Shown here piece after piece: positions 9,278-18,353 of a stretch of 64,000 nt of DNA. Below the pieces are notes generated by a model. It worked only from the letters and a program-made list of their open reading frames with translations. It had not been told where the DNA came from and did not search any database. Numbering within the stretch: position 1 is the first letter of the stretch; every line of letters starts with the position of its first letter. The translations under genes and the position numbers were made by a program. The stretch comes from Pseudomonas migulae (lineage in GTDB: Bacteria; Pseudomonadota; Gammaproteobacteria; Pseudomonadales; Pseudomonadaceae). Location of the stretch: NCBI RefSeq assembly GCF_024169315.1, contig NZ_JALJWR010000001.1, forward strand, positions 2,253,501-2,317,500, written 5' to 3'.

Positions 9278-10057
9278 TTAAGTACGCATCCCCCGCCCAC
9301 TCACCAACAACCGCGCACACCCGACATACAACACCACCGTCGCCACCAGCATGAACGTAATCGCCACACTGATCCGGATATCCGAAACCCCAAGAATCCC
9401 GTACCGGAACGCATTGACCATATGCAACACCGGGTTCGCCAACGACACCGTCTGCCAGAACGGCGGCAACAACGAGATCGAGTAAAACACCCCACCCAGA
9501 TAAGTCAGCGGCGTCAGCACAAACGTCGGGATGATCGAGATGTCATCGAAGTTGCGCGCAAACACCGCATTGATGAAGCCCAGCAACGAGAAGATCGTCG
9601 CCGTCAGCACCACCACAAGAATCGTCACGCCCAGGTGATGCACCTGCAACTGAGTGAAAAACAGCGACAACAGCGTCACGATGAGCCCGACCATCAACCC
9701 GCGCAGCACGCCGCCCAGGGTGTAGCCGATCAGGATCGTGTGCGGCGACACCGGCGACACCATCAACTCCTCGATGGATCGCTGGAACTTGCTGCCGAAG
9801 AAACTCGACACCACGTTGCCATAGGAGTTGGTGATCACCGACATCATGATCAGCCCCGGCACGATGTATTCCATGTAGGTGAAACCACCCATGTCACCGA
9901 TCTGCCGGCCGATCAGGTTACCGAAGATCACGAAGTACAGAACCATCGTGATCGCCGGTGGCAGCAGCGTCTGCGGCCAGATCCGGGTGAAGCGTTTGAC
10001 CTCGCGGTAAACGATGGTATTGAGGGCGACGAGGTTGGGTTGCAGCTCGGAACTCAT
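9278..10057 (-). CDS. ABC-2 type transporter permease (YadH-like)
   Basis: A 259-residue inner-membrane permease with about six transmembrane segments and the ABC-2 signature region (PLTYLGGVFYSISLLPPFWQ, about residues 182-201). It is co-transcribed with the ATPase gene immediately upstream (4-bp overlap), giving a two-gene exporter resembling YadG-YadH of enterobacteria. The substrate is unknown. The large repeat copy 1 starts within a few bases of its stop. Confidence 0.9.
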   Translation of the reverse strand: MSSELQPNLVALNTIVYREVKRFTRIWPQTLLPPAITMVLYFVIFGNLIGRQIGDMGGFTYMEYIVPGLIMMSVITNSYGNVVSSFFGSKFQRSIEELMVSPVSPHTILIGYTLGGVLRGLMVGLIVTLLSLFFTQLQVHHLGVTILVVVLTATIFSLLGFINAVFARNFDDISIIPTFVLTPLTYLGGVFYSISLLPPFWQTVSLANPVLHMVNAFRYGILGVSDIRISVAITFMLVATVVLYVGCARLLVSGRGMRT

Positions 10058-10986
10058 ACCGCCACCTTCGACAGATTTTTCTCCACCAGGGACACGAACA
10101 ACTCCTCGAGGCGATTGGTTTTGTTACGCAGGCTCAACACTTCGATGTTCTGCTGCGCCAGTTGGGTGAACAGCGCGGTGATGCCCATGGATTTGTCGAC
10201 CTGGACCTCAAGGGTATGCCCGTCGAGCAATCGGGTCGGGTAACCCAACAACTGCGGCGCAACGCTCAGCGTGTTTTTCGTGTCGAGAAGGAAGGTTTCC
10301 ACATGCAGCTGGCCGAGCAGCTGTTTCATGCTGGTGTTCTCGACGATGGTGCCGTGATCGATGATGCCGATATTGCGGCACAACTGCTCAGCCTCTTCCA
10401 GATAGTGCGTGGTGAGGATGATGGTGATGCCTTTCTGGTTCAGCTCTGTCAGGAACGTCCACATCGAACGACGCAGTTCGATATCCACCCCTGCCGTCGG
10501 TTCGTCGAGGATCAGCAGGCGCGGTTCGTGAACCAGCGCGCGGGCGATCATCAGTCGACGCTTCATGCCGCCGGACAGCGAACGCGAGGGCACATCGCGC
10601 TTGTCCCACAACCCAAGCTGGGTCAGGTACTGCTCGGCGCGCTCCTTGGCGATTTTCGGCGGGATGCCGTAGTAACCCGCCTGGGTCACGACGATGTCGA
10701 AGGTTTTTTCGAATTGGTTGAAGTTGAATTCCTGCGGCACCACGCCGATGGAGCGCTTGAGCTGCGCAGGATTCTTGTCCAGGTCGTTGCCGAAGATATT
10801 CACCGTGCCGCTGGTCTTGTTCACCAGGGTCGAGAGAATGCCGATGGTCGTGGATTTGCCGGCGCCGTTCGGGCCGAGCAAGGCGAAAAAGTCACCTTCG
10901 GCGACGTCCAGATCGATACCACTCAGGGCCTGGAAACCGTTGCCGTAGGTTTTGGTTAGCTGCCGGATGGACAGAGCGGAACTCAT
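10054..10986 (-). CDS. ABC transporter ATP-binding protein (YadG-like)
   Basis: A 310-residue cytoplasmic ATPase with Walker A GPNGAGKST (about residues 39-47), signature SLSGGMKRR, Walker B LLILDEPTAGVD and a switch histidine in LTTHYLEEAE. ATG at 10986 gives the normal family N-terminus (MSSALSIRQLTKTYGNG); the open frame continues upstream without conservation. Paired by overlap with the ABC-2 permease. Confidence 0.92.
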   Translation of the reverse strand: MSSALSIRQLTKTYGNGFQALSGIDLDVAEGDFFALLGPNGAGKSTTIGILSTLVNKTSGTVNIFGNDLDKNPAQLKRSIGVVPQEFNFNQFEKTFDIVVTQAGYYGIPPKIAKERAEQYLTQLGLWDKRDVPSRSLSGGMKRRLMIARALVHEPRLLILDEPTAGVDIELRRSMWTFLTELNQKGITIILTTHYLEEAEQLCRNIGIIDHGTIVENTSMKQLLGQLHVETFLLDTKNTLSVAPQLLGYPTRLLDGHTLEVQVDKSMGITALFTQLAQQNIEVLSLRNKTNRLEELFVSLVEKNLSKVAV

Positions 10987-11119
10987 ATCGGATTTACGCA
11001 CCAAGAAGGGAAGAAAGGGATCAAAAAGGGCGGGCGGCGAACACTGCAACCGCGGCGCATGAGCGCAATGGTGCTTGTCGCCGCCACACAAGTACAGTCA
11101 AGTGTGTCGATAGTGAGTA

Positions 11120-11743
11120 TTAAGTCAACGCGGTCATGACGGCTTTTTTATACGCCGGACGCTGCTTCAGTCGCGCATACCATGCTTCCAGATGAGGCTG
11201 CGGTGCACGCTCGATCGGCATCTCGAACCAGGCATAAATGAAACTGCCAAGGGGAATGTCGCCCATGCCGATTTCATCGCCGGACAGGTATGGTTTGGCC
11301 GCCAGCGCCTGATCGGCCATCGCCAGCAAACCATCGCACTCTTTGATCGCCGCGTTGATTGACGGCCAGTCCTGCTTGTCTTCCGGCGTGCGCAAGACGC
11401 CCCAGAATACGGTTCGGAATGGCCCAGCAAAACTTGAAGTGGTCCAGTCCATCCATTTGTCCGCTGTAGCGCGGGCCTTCAGGTCGGAGGGATACCAGGC
11501 GGTATCGTTGGCGTGAAGCGCCATCAGGTAACGCACGATGGCGTTGGATTCCCACAGCACGAAACCGTCGTCCTCGATGACCGGCACGCGGCCGTTGGGG
11601 TTCATCGCGCGGTACTCCGGCGTGTCGACGAGACCAAAGGCGCCGCCAGCATCGATGGCTTCATAGGCCAGGCCCAGTTCCTCGGCGGCCCACAAAGGCT
11701 TTCTGACATTCGACGAATTTTTCCGACCCCAGATCTTCAGCAT
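11120..11743 (-). CDS. Glutathione S-transferase family protein
   Basis: A 207-residue cytosolic GST-like protein. The N-terminal thioredoxin fold runs KIWGRKNSSNVRKPLWAAEE with a serine at the usual catalytic position, NPNGRVPVIEDDGFVLWESN contains the cis-proline and the glutathione-contacting Glu-Ser, and a helical C-terminal domain follows. Substrate unknown. It stands alone, about 130 bp from the ABC exporter start and 40 bp from the stop of the transglutaminase-like gene. Confidence 0.9.
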   Translation of the reverse strand: MLKIWGRKNSSNVRKPLWAAEELGLAYEAIDAGGAFGLVDTPEYRAMNPNGRVPVIEDDGFVLWESNAIVRYLMALHANDTAWYPSDLKARATADKWMDWTTSSFAGPFRTVFWGVLRTPEDKQDWPSINAAIKECDGLLAMADQALAAKPYLSGDEIGMGDIPLGSFIYAWFEMPIERAPQPHLEAWYARLKQRPAYKKAVMTALT

Positions 11744-11786
11744 GACCGCCTCTTTATGGATGAATGCGCAGGCAGCATACGCCGGA

Positions 11787-12446
11787 TCAGGCGCGACTCA
11801 AATCGCTCTGCATGTCACCCAGTAGCGGCGGCAGTTGGTCGCTGAACAGATGCGGGTAGCACTTTTCCAGGTGCTCGAAAAAGAACGTTTCCGGCACGTC
11901 GGTGAACTGGCCGTGGTCGATCAGGTATTCCATCAACTGCTCGCCGTCGCGATTGAACGGGTGGAAAACACTGTCGTTGATTCCGTCGAACTCCAGCGGC
12001 GCAACGTTGAACAGCTCGCAAAGTTTCTGGTTGAACGCCGGCGTGGCTTTGACCCAGCGATCGTTCAGGTACAGCTCTGTATAACCATGCATGGCGAACA
12101 CGTCGCTCTTGAGCAATTCCAGCAGACGCGGGGTCGACAAATGATTGCGCACATCCGCCAGGCCGATTCGCGCGGGAATCCCGCAATGCCGGGCCGCGCC
12201 AGCCAGCAACGTGGCTTTGGGCACGCAATAGCTTTCCCCGGCCGCCAGCGCATAACTGCCACGCAAGGTGTCTGGATCGCGGCTGAACGTATAGGGGTTG
12301 TAACGCACCGCCTCGCGCACCGCGTAATAAAGATTGATCGCCTGCTCGAGCGGGTCGCGGTGACTGCCACGATGTTTTTCGGCGAACTCCACCACCGACG
12401 GGTGGTCACTATCGATGAAGCGGCCGGGACGCAGATACTCGTGCAT
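11787..12446 (-). CDS. Transglutaminase-like domain protein
   Basis: A 219-residue protein with the transglutaminase-like cysteine-protease core: a catalytic Cys in GESYCVPKATLLAGAARHCG, a His in AMHGYTELYLNDRWVKATPAFN, and the downstream Asp. ATG 12446 follows AGGAG with 9-nt spacing; the open frame extends 25 codons further up without a ribosome site. No signal peptide is evident, so it probably acts in the cytoplasm. Substrate unknown. Confidence 0.85.
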   Translation of the reverse strand: MHEYLRPGRFIDSDHPSVVEFAEKHRGSHRDPLEQAINLYYAVREAVRYNPYTFSRDPDTLRGSYALAAGESYCVPKATLLAGAARHCGIPARIGLADVRNHLSTPRLLELLKSDVFAMHGYTELYLNDRWVKATPAFNQKLCELFNVAPLEFDGINDSVFHPFNRDGEQLMEYLIDHGQFTDVPETFFFEHLEKCYPHLFSDQLPPLLGDMQSDLSRA

Positions 12447-12690
12447 GAGAACAATCTCCTGAGGAAGCCACGAGTCTATCGACAGGTTGAGCACAGAGAT
12501 AACGACGTTTCGGCCAAACATGGACGCTTAGCCGCCCGTCCAACGAACGATCTGGCCCGGTACCAACCGGTCCTGCAAAACTCATCGAAGTTTCCCACGA
12601 TTTCAATCACATCGCTCTGACCACCCTGTTTTGCGGATGCCGTCTAAGCTCTGAAGGTTGTTTTTGCCCTTGTTTCACGGAGGATTAAAT

Positions 12691-15138
12691 ATGCTGCTGT
12701 TGTGGATACTGGTTCTGGTTGTCGGGATTGCGTATTTAGCCCACCGCCGTATCGCCCCGCTGCCTGCCCTGTGCATCGTTGCCGTTTATGTGGTGGCGAT
12801 GGGCGCCTTCAGCCACGCGCCAGGCTGGTTACTGCTGGTGCTGTGGGTGTTGATCGCGGCTGTCGCGGCGCCCTTGTTGCTGCCCGACCTGCGCCGTAAA
12901 TACTTCAGCGCGCCGCTGTTCAGCTGGTTCCAGAAAACCCTGCCGCCGATGTCGGAAACCGAGCGCGATGCCATCGACGCCGGCACGGTGTGGTGGGACG
13001 GTGAACTGTTCAGCGGCCGGCCGGACTGGGACAAACTGCTGTCCTACCCAAAAGCTCAATTGACTGAAGAGGAACAGGCCTTCATCGATGGCCCGACCGA
13101 CGAGCTCTGCGCGATGGTCAGTGACTGGCAGATCGGCCAGGACATGGACCTGCCTGCCGAAGCCTGGACCCACATCAAGGAAAACGGCTTCTTTGCCCTG
13201 ATCATTCCCAAGGAATACGGCGGCAAGGGTTTTTCGGCCTACGCCCACTCCCAGGTGGCGATGAAACTGGCCACCCGCAGCGGCGACCTCGCGTCCACCG
13301 TGATGGTCCCCAACTCCCTCGGCCCGGCCGAGCTGTTGCTGCATTACGGCACCGACGAACAACGCAACCATTACCTGCCACGCCTTGCACGCGGCGATGA
13401 CATTCCGTGCTTCGCATTGACCGGGCCACTGGCCGGCTCCGATGCCGGCTCGATGCCCGACACCGGGGTGATCTGCAAAGGCGAATGGGAAGGCAAGGAA
13501 ACTCTCGGTCTGCGCCTGAACTGGGAAAAGCGCTACATCACGCTCGGCCCGGTCGCCACCCTCCTCGGCCTGGCGTTCAAGGCGTATGACCCGGATCACC
13601 TGTTGGGCGATGAAGAAGACCTGGGTATCAGCCTTGCACTGATCCCGACCGACACCGCCGGTGTTGAAATCGGCCGTCGTCACTTGCCACTGGGCGCAGC
13701 CTTCATGAACGGCCCGAACTCCGGCAAGGACGTGTTCATTCCGCTGGACTTCCTCATCGGCGGCCAGGACATGCTCGGCAAAGGCTGGATGATGCTGATG
13801 AACTGCCTGTCGGTCGGGCGCTCGATTTCGTTGCCTGCCGTCGGCACCGGCGCGGCGAAATTCACCAGCCTGGTGACCGGTCAATACGCGCAGATTCGTG
13901 AGCAGTTCAACGTGCCGTTGTCAGCGTTTGAAGGTATTCAGGAAGCCATGGCCCGTATCGGCGGCAACGCCTGGATGATGGACGCGGCGCGGATGCTCAC
14001 CGCCAACGCAGTGGACCTGGGCGAGAAACCGTCGGTGCTGTCGGCGATTCTCAAGTATCACCTCACCGAACGCGGCCGCGAGTGCATCAGCCACGCCATG
14101 GACGTGCATGGCGGCAAGGCGATCATCATGGGGCCGAACAATTACCTCGGCCGCAGCTGGAACGGCGCGCCGATCTTTATCACCGTGGAAGGCGCGAACA
14201 TTCTCTCGCGCAACCTGATGATCTTCGGCCAGGGCGCGATTCGCTGCCATCCCTTCGTCCTGAAAGAAATGGCCCTCGCCGGTCGTGAAGACAAGGATCA
14301 GGCCCTCACCGAATTCGATGGCCTGTTGCTCAAGCACATCGGTTTTGCCGTGAGCAATGCCGCCAGCACGTTGGTGCTGAACCTCGGCTTCGGTCACTTC
14401 GAACACGCCCCTGGAGACAAGCTCAGCCAAGGTTACTTCCGTGCGCTCAACCGTCAGGCGGCTGCGTTCGCCATTCTTGCCGACCTGAGCATGATGTTGC
14501 TCGGCGGTGAGCTCAAACGTCGCGAACGCCTGTCGGCGCGTCTGGGGGATGTGCTCAGTAACCTGTACCTCGCCTCCGCCGCGCTCAAGCGTTATCACGA
14601 CCTGGATTCACCCGGGCACATGACGCCGCTGTTCACCTGGGCCATGGAAGAAAGTCTTGGCCAGGCGGAACGTGCGCTGGATGAATTGCTCACCAACTTC
14701 CCGAACAAGGTACTCGGCTGCCTGTTGCGGGTGATCGTGTTCCCGTTCGGTCGCCGTCACAAAGGGCCGTCGGACAAACTCGGTGCCGAAGTGGCCGCAG
14801 TGATTGGCCGGGCCAAAGGCGATCCGACCCTCGAGGAATTGCTCGGTGGTTGCTTCCGTCCGCAATCGGCGGATGACGCCGTGGGTGCACTGCAACACGC
14901 CTGCGACTTGCTGGACGCGGCGCAGGCCGTGCGGAAAAAACTGCATGTGGCACTCAAAAGCGGTCAGGTCAAACCGGTTGCCGGGGAAAACGCTATCGAT
15001 GCCGCGCTGGAGGCTGGCGTGTTGCAGCCGGTGGAAGCGCAAAACCTGCGGGAGGCGGAAGTGGCACGGCGCAAGGTGATCGATGTCGATGATTTCGACA
15101 AAGAGGAGCTGACGCTGGCGCCAGGAAAAGTCCGCTGA
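12691..15138 (+). CDS. fadE: Acyl-CoA dehydrogenase, FadE type
   Basis: An 815-residue FAD enzyme of the long proteobacterial FadE class, which performs the first step of fatty acid beta-oxidation (acyl-CoA to 2-enoyl-CoA). Two N-terminal hydrophobic helices (residues 1-55) suggest membrane attachment. The acyl-CoA dehydrogenase domains follow (IIPKEYGGKGFSAYAHSQVA; CFALTGPLAGSDAGSMPDTG; MDVHGGKAIIMGPNNYLGR), then the FadE-specific C-terminal domain. ATG 12691 is preceded by GGAGG at 7 nt. The gene downstream is often its neighbour in pseudomonads. Confidence 0.93.
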   Translation: MLLLWILVLVVGIAYLAHRRIAPLPALCIVAVYVVAMGAFSHAPGWLLLVLWVLIAAVAAPLLLPDLRRKYFSAPLFSWFQKTLPPMSETERDAIDAGTVWWDGELFSGRPDWDKLLSYPKAQLTEEEQAFIDGPTDELCAMVSDWQIGQDMDLPAEAWTHIKENGFFALIIPKEYGGKGFSAYAHSQVAMKLATRSGDLASTVMVPNSLGPAELLLHYGTDEQRNHYLPRLARGDDIPCFALTGPLAGSDAGSMPDTGVICKGEWEGKETLGLRLNWEKRYITLGPVATLLGLAFKAYDPDHLLGDEEDLGISLALIPTDTAGVEIGRRHLPLGAAFMNGPNSGKDVFIPLDFLIGGQDMLGKGWMMLMNCLSVGRSISLPAVGTGAAKFTSLVTGQYAQIREQFNVPLSAFEGIQEAMARIGGNAWMMDAARMLTANAVDLGEKPSVLSAILKYHLTERGRECISHAMDVHGGKAIIMGPNNYLGRSWNGAPIFITVEGANILSRNLMIFGQGAIRCHPFVLKEMALAGREDKDQALTEFDGLLLKHIGFAVSNAASTLVLNLGFGHFEHAPGDKLSQGYFRALNRQAAAFAILADLSMMLLGGELKRRERLSARLGDVLSNLYLASAALKRYHDLDSPGHMTPLFTWAMEESLGQAERALDELLTNFPNKVLGCLLRVIVFPFGRRHKGPSDKLGAEVAAVIGRAKGDPTLEELLGGCFRPQSADDAVGALQHACDLLDAAQAVRKKLHVALKSGQVKPVAGENAIDAALEAGVLQPVEAQNLREAEVARRKVIDVDDFDKEELTLAPGKVR

Positions 15139-15212
15139 TCCAGCCAGCCATGTAAAAAGGTGCGCGGGCGCTTTATACTCCCGCGCCCGTTTTGCTCTTG
15201 AGGACTTATCTC

Positions 15213-15620
15213 GTGTCCAACGTCGTTGCCGATCATCTCGTCTTGCTTGACCACTTGCGCAGCATCCTGGTCGCCGTGGGTGAGGCCGAACAGGTTCCCG
15301 AAGAAAGCCATGCCTTGTTCCTGGAGCGCTTCGACGAACTGCGTGCGTTGCTGCCGGTCGACCCGATCGAAAGCCAATACCTGGGCCAGGACATTCTGTG
15401 CCAGGTGATCACCCGCTACCCGCAAATCGCCCACCTGGTCCCGCGCGACCTGCTGTGGTACTTCGCCGGTGACTGCCTGCATTACATGCCCGATGATGAA
15501 ATCGACCTGTACCAGGCGCTGGAAGAACGTCGCTTCGAAGCCGAACAGAACGATGAGCCGTTCGACTGGAATCAGGAAAAACAGCTGCTGGCGATGTCGA
15601 ACGATGACAGCAAGCACTGA
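15213..15620 (+). CDS. PA2817-type conserved hypothetical protein
   Basis: A 135-residue acidic, soluble protein (VADHLVLLDHLRSILVAVGE..., WYFAGDCLHYMPDDEIDLYQ) without known motifs. It starts at GTG 15213 behind GAGGA. I recognise it only as the conserved protein that follows fadE in Pseudomonas; no function is known to me. It lies 75 bp after fadE and is followed by a terminator, so it may be co-transcribed with fadE. Confidence 0.75.
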   Translation: MSNVVADHLVLLDHLRSILVAVGEAEQVPEESHALFLERFDELRALLPVDPIESQYLGQDILCQVITRYPQIAHLVPRDLLWYFAGDCLHYMPDDEIDLYQALEERRFEAEQNDEPFDWNQEKQLLAMSNDDSKH

Positions 15621-15640
15621 TTGCTGATCAGCAAAATACA

Positions 15641-15676
15641 AAAGGCCCGCATGGTTATTCATGCGGGCCTTTTTTT
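15641..15676 (+). terminator. Rho-independent terminator
   Basis: Hairpin AAAGGCCCGCATG / CATGCGGGCCT with a 6-nt loop and a run of seven T, 20 bp after the PA2817-type gene. Confidence 0.88.
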
Positions 15677-15704
15677 GTGGCATTGCCGAGTGTTGCGGTG
15701 TCTG

Positions 15705-15775
15705 GACGGGCGCCTTCGCGGGCAAGCCTCGCGCTAACCCTGTAGGAGCGAGGCTCGCCCGCGAAGGCGTCCGTC
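15705..15775. repeat. REP hairpin abutting the LysR gene stop
   Basis: Long imperfect inverted repeat (GACGGGCGCCTTCGCGGGCA ... GCCCGCGAAGGCGTCCGTC) with the GTAGGAGCGAGGCT REP core. Its right end overlaps the stop codon of the LysR gene. Confidence 0.85.
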
Positions 15776-16772
15776 AGAGCAACCCATCACTCTCGGGCAA
15801 CTCATACGCCGCCGCGACCTTACCCAACGCACCCGGCTTCCCCGGCTTGCTCAGCGTCGGCTCCTTCTCCAGGCACTCCACCAGATAATCGATCAACACC
15901 CGCAGCTTCGGCGGCAGGTAACGGGTCGGCGAATGCAGCAGCCACGCGCCACCGTGGTACGACGCCAGAAACGTCCAGTCCGGCAACACCTGCACAATCA
16001 AGCCCTGCTCCAGCGCATATCGCGCCGTGAAATACGGCAAGCTGCCAATCCCGATGTGCTGCAACACCGCCCCCAGTCGCACGCCGGTGTGATTGGCGGC
16101 ATAACGCCCGCGCACACCGACGGTGACCGCCTTGGTGCCTTTCTTGAATTTCCAGCGCGCATCACTCGGCGTTTCGCCCAGGTAGATGCAGCTGTGGTTG
16201 AGCAAGTCGTGGGGATGCGTCGGCCTGCCGTGTTCGGCCAGGTACTGCGGCGTTGCGCAGAGCAAATGGTCGATGGTCAGCAATTGCCGCCCCACCAGCC
16301 CGGCCGGTGGACGGTCGGTAATGCGAATCGCCAGATCAACGTTGTCATCGATCAAATCCACCTGGCGGTCTTCGAGCAACAGTTCCACATCCACCTTGGG
16401 ATAACGCCGCAGAAATTCCGGCATATGCGGATGAATCACGAATCGCCCTACGGCTTTGGGCACGCTGACGCGCACCAGTCCTTCCGCTTCATGGGTGAAC
16501 TGGCCACTGATTTCCATCACCGATTTGGCCGCGCTGACCATCTCCTGGCAGCGCTTGAAGACTTCCTCGCCACCGTCGCTCAGCCGAAGCTTGCGCGTGG
16601 TGCGTTGCAGCAAACGGGTGGCGAGCGCCTTCTCCAGACGCGAAATGCTGCGGCTGATCGCCGACGGTGAGGAGCCCAACTGTCGCGCTGCCTCAGAGAA
16701 GCTTCCGGTCTCGACTACCTTGACGAAAATCGCCATTTCACCCAGCAACGGCAGTGGAAGATTTGTGCTCAC
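15774..16772 (-). CDS. LysR-family transcriptional regulator
   Basis: A 332-residue regulator: N-terminal winged helix-turn-helix (FVKVVETGSFSEAARQLGSS then ISRSISRLEKAL, residues 16-50) and a C-terminal effector-binding domain. It starts at GTG 16772 behind AAGGA. It is divergent, across 91 bp, from the AlaX/oxygenase/LysE operon, the usual layout for a LysR protein controlling its neighbour; that regulation is inferred. The domain is of the CrgA/AaeR-like group that binds small acids. Confidence 0.92.
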   Translation of the reverse strand: MSTNLPLPLLGEMAIFVKVVETGSFSEAARQLGSSPSAISRSISRLEKALATRLLQRTTRKLRLSDGGEEVFKRCQEMVSAAKSVMEISGQFTHEAEGLVRVSVPKAVGRFVIHPHMPEFLRRYPKVDVELLLEDRQVDLIDDNVDLAIRITDRPPAGLVGRQLLTIDHLLCATPQYLAEHGRPTHPHDLLNHSCIYLGETPSDARWKFKKGTKAVTVGVRGRYAANHTGVRLGAVLQHIGIGSLPYFTARYALEQGLIVQVLPDWTFLASYHGGAWLLHSPTRYLPPKLRVLIDYLVECLEKEPTLSKPGKPGALGKVAAAYELPESDGLL

Positions 16773-16802
16773 GGCGCAACAGTCCTTTGATGTTTGAACG
16801 GA

Positions 16803-16831
16803 TTATCACGCAATTCCACCCTTCATATAAT
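16803..16831 (+). promoter_or_regulatory. Probable sigma-70 promoter of the AlaX-oxygenase-LysE operon
   Basis: TTATCA (16803-16808), a 17-bp spacer and a consensus TATAAT (16826-16831), 33 bp upstream of the AlaX start. The interval is shared with the divergent LysR gene. Confidence 0.6.
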
Positions 16832-16863
16832 AAAAAACAGAATCTTTAATGAGGGCATGGAAT

Positions 16864-17490
16864 ATGACGCTTCGCCTCTTTTTCCATAGTGATGACCTCA
16901 AGGCCAACGTGGAAGTACTGGAATGCACGCCCCACGAGAACGAATTCGCCGTGGAGCTGCGCGCAACACTGTTTCACCCCCAGGGCGGCGGACAGCCGTT
17001 TGACACCGGCTGGATCGGCGAAAGCCAGGTGCTGCGCGTGGTCCAGGACCCGGACCGGATCATCCATTTCGTCGACCGCCCGGCACCTCTCGGCATGATC
17101 CAGATTCGCGTTGATGAGCCACGTCGTCAGTTCAATACGCGGATGCATTCCGCCGGCCATCTGATCGGCCATTTCGTACAAGCCATGGGCTGGATGCCGA
17201 TCAAGGCTCATCACTGGCCGGGCGAAGGACGTGTGCAGTTCAAACCGACGGAGTCGGCGCAGGACGTTGATGCCCGGACCGTCAAGTTCGGCATTGAACA
17301 ATGGATCGCCCACGATCTGCCGCGCCTGACATCGCTGCGCGAAGGCGCCCGGGAAATCGGTTTCGGTGAACTGCCCGCCTACGGCTGTGGCGGCACCCAT
17401 GTAAGGAGCCTGAAGGATTTGGGCACCGTCACGATCGCTTCTGTTTCGCAGAAGAAAGGAACGCTGTCAGTCCACTACAGCGTGGATTGA
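16864..17490 (+). CDS. AlaX-type alanyl-tRNA editing protein (trans-acting deacylase)
   Basis: A 208-residue freestanding editing domain related to the AlaRS editing module. The glycine-rich motif FHPQGGGQPFD is at residues 37-47, and the zinc ligands of the family are present as His95-x3-His99 (HSAGH) and Cys175-x3-His179 (CGGTH). Family members hydrolyse mischarged tRNAs such as Ser-tRNA(Ala). ATG 16864 follows GAGGG at 8 nt; an in-frame ATG at 16849 is less well placed. It is the first gene of an operon with an Fe/2-oxoglutarate oxygenase and an amino-acid exporter, which suggests that it clears tRNA charged with the oxygenase product or substrate (inference). Confidence 0.9.
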   Translation: MTLRLFFHSDDLKANVEVLECTPHENEFAVELRATLFHPQGGGQPFDTGWIGESQVLRVVQDPDRIIHFVDRPAPLGMIQIRVDEPRRQFNTRMHSAGHLIGHFVQAMGWMPIKAHHWPGEGRVQFKPTESAQDVDARTVKFGIEQWIAHDLPRLTSLREGAREIGFGELPAYGCGGTHVRSLKDLGTVTIASVSQKKGTLSVHYSVD

Positions 17491-17581
17491 GCAAGTGGGC
17501 GATGCCGGACACCGCCTCGCCCGGCGCCGGGGAGTCTGCATTCGCGAACTCCGTTGACTATCCGATAGATGGACCTGAACC

Positions 17582-18352
17582 ATGATGCTTGACGTCGAGC
17601 GTCTCGATGAGACGTGCATAAAAAAACTGGCCAACGAAGAAGTCCTCGCCATCCGGGTCAAAGGCTTCCTGGCCCCGCCGCTGGCGATTCAGATCGGCGA
17701 CAAGATTCTCGCGCCCGGCTTTGAAGGCTATATCAACGCGCCGAGCATCGGTCGTATCGGCATGGCGTTTTATGAAGCGGAAAATCAGCCACTGCTGATC
17801 GAGGATTATTTCGAACGCGCCACGCGCAACATCGCGGAATTACGCAATCGTTGCGCGCCCTATTCGTCCCCGGTCGACACACTGCGCTGCATGCTCGATG
17901 AGTCCTGGCCGGCGGGTGCCCATCTGGAAAACCTCTACGGTCGCAAGATGTATGTCGGGCTGTCGCGGGTGGTGAAACCCGGAGTGTGTTTTCTGGCCCA
18001 CCACGACATTTTCGCCAAGGATGCTCCGGACAGCTTCCAGGCCAAAAGCCTCGATGCGCAGTTCGCCTGCAATGTTTACCTGAACATGCCCACCGAGGGC
18101 GGCGCGCTGCAGATGTGGGACCACGACATTTCCCCGGACCAGTTCGACGAAATGCGCGGCGACAGTTACGGCATCGATCCGGCATTGCTCGGCACTCCAG
18201 CCCTGGAGGTCTGCCCCGAGCCGGGTGATTTCATCATGTTCAATTCGCGCTGCATGCACTCGGTCACACCGGGTGTGGCCGATCCGCGCTTGAGCCTTTC
18301 ATTCTTTGTCGGCTATCGCGGCAATGCTTCACCCCTTACGTTCTGGAGTTGA
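17582..18352 (+). CDS. Fe(II)/2-oxoglutarate-dependent oxygenase, probable amino-acid hydroxylase
   Basis: A 256-residue protein with the facial-triad layout of the non-haem iron oxygenases: His140-x-Asp142 (AHHDIF), distal His226 (CMHSV), and Arg236 ten residues later (PRLSLS), the usual 2-oxoglutarate ligand. The double-stranded beta-helix spans about residues 120-245. Overall it resembles the BesD-like group acting on free amino acids, but it keeps Asp in the triad, so hydroxylation (or desaturation) rather than halogenation is expected. It lies 91 bp after the AlaX gene, and its TGA is one base from the LysE start. Substrate unknown. Confidence 0.78.
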   Translation: MMLDVERLDETCIKKLANEEVLAIRVKGFLAPPLAIQIGDKILAPGFEGYINAPSIGRIGMAFYEAENQPLLIEDYFERATRNIAELRNRCAPYSSPVDTLRCMLDESWPAGAHLENLYGRKMYVGLSRVVKPGVCFLAHHDIFAKDAPDSFQAKSLDAQFACNVYLNMPTEGGALQMWDHDISPDQFDEMRGDSYGIDPALLGTPALEVCPEPGDFIMFNSRCMHSVTPGVADPRLSLSFFVGYRGNASPLTFWS

Positions 18353-18353
18353 G

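Noticed and set aside
17582..18352. Amino-acid radical halogenase (BesD type)
   Set aside because: The iron triad keeps Asp142, which would block chloride binding; hydroxylase chemistry is more likely.
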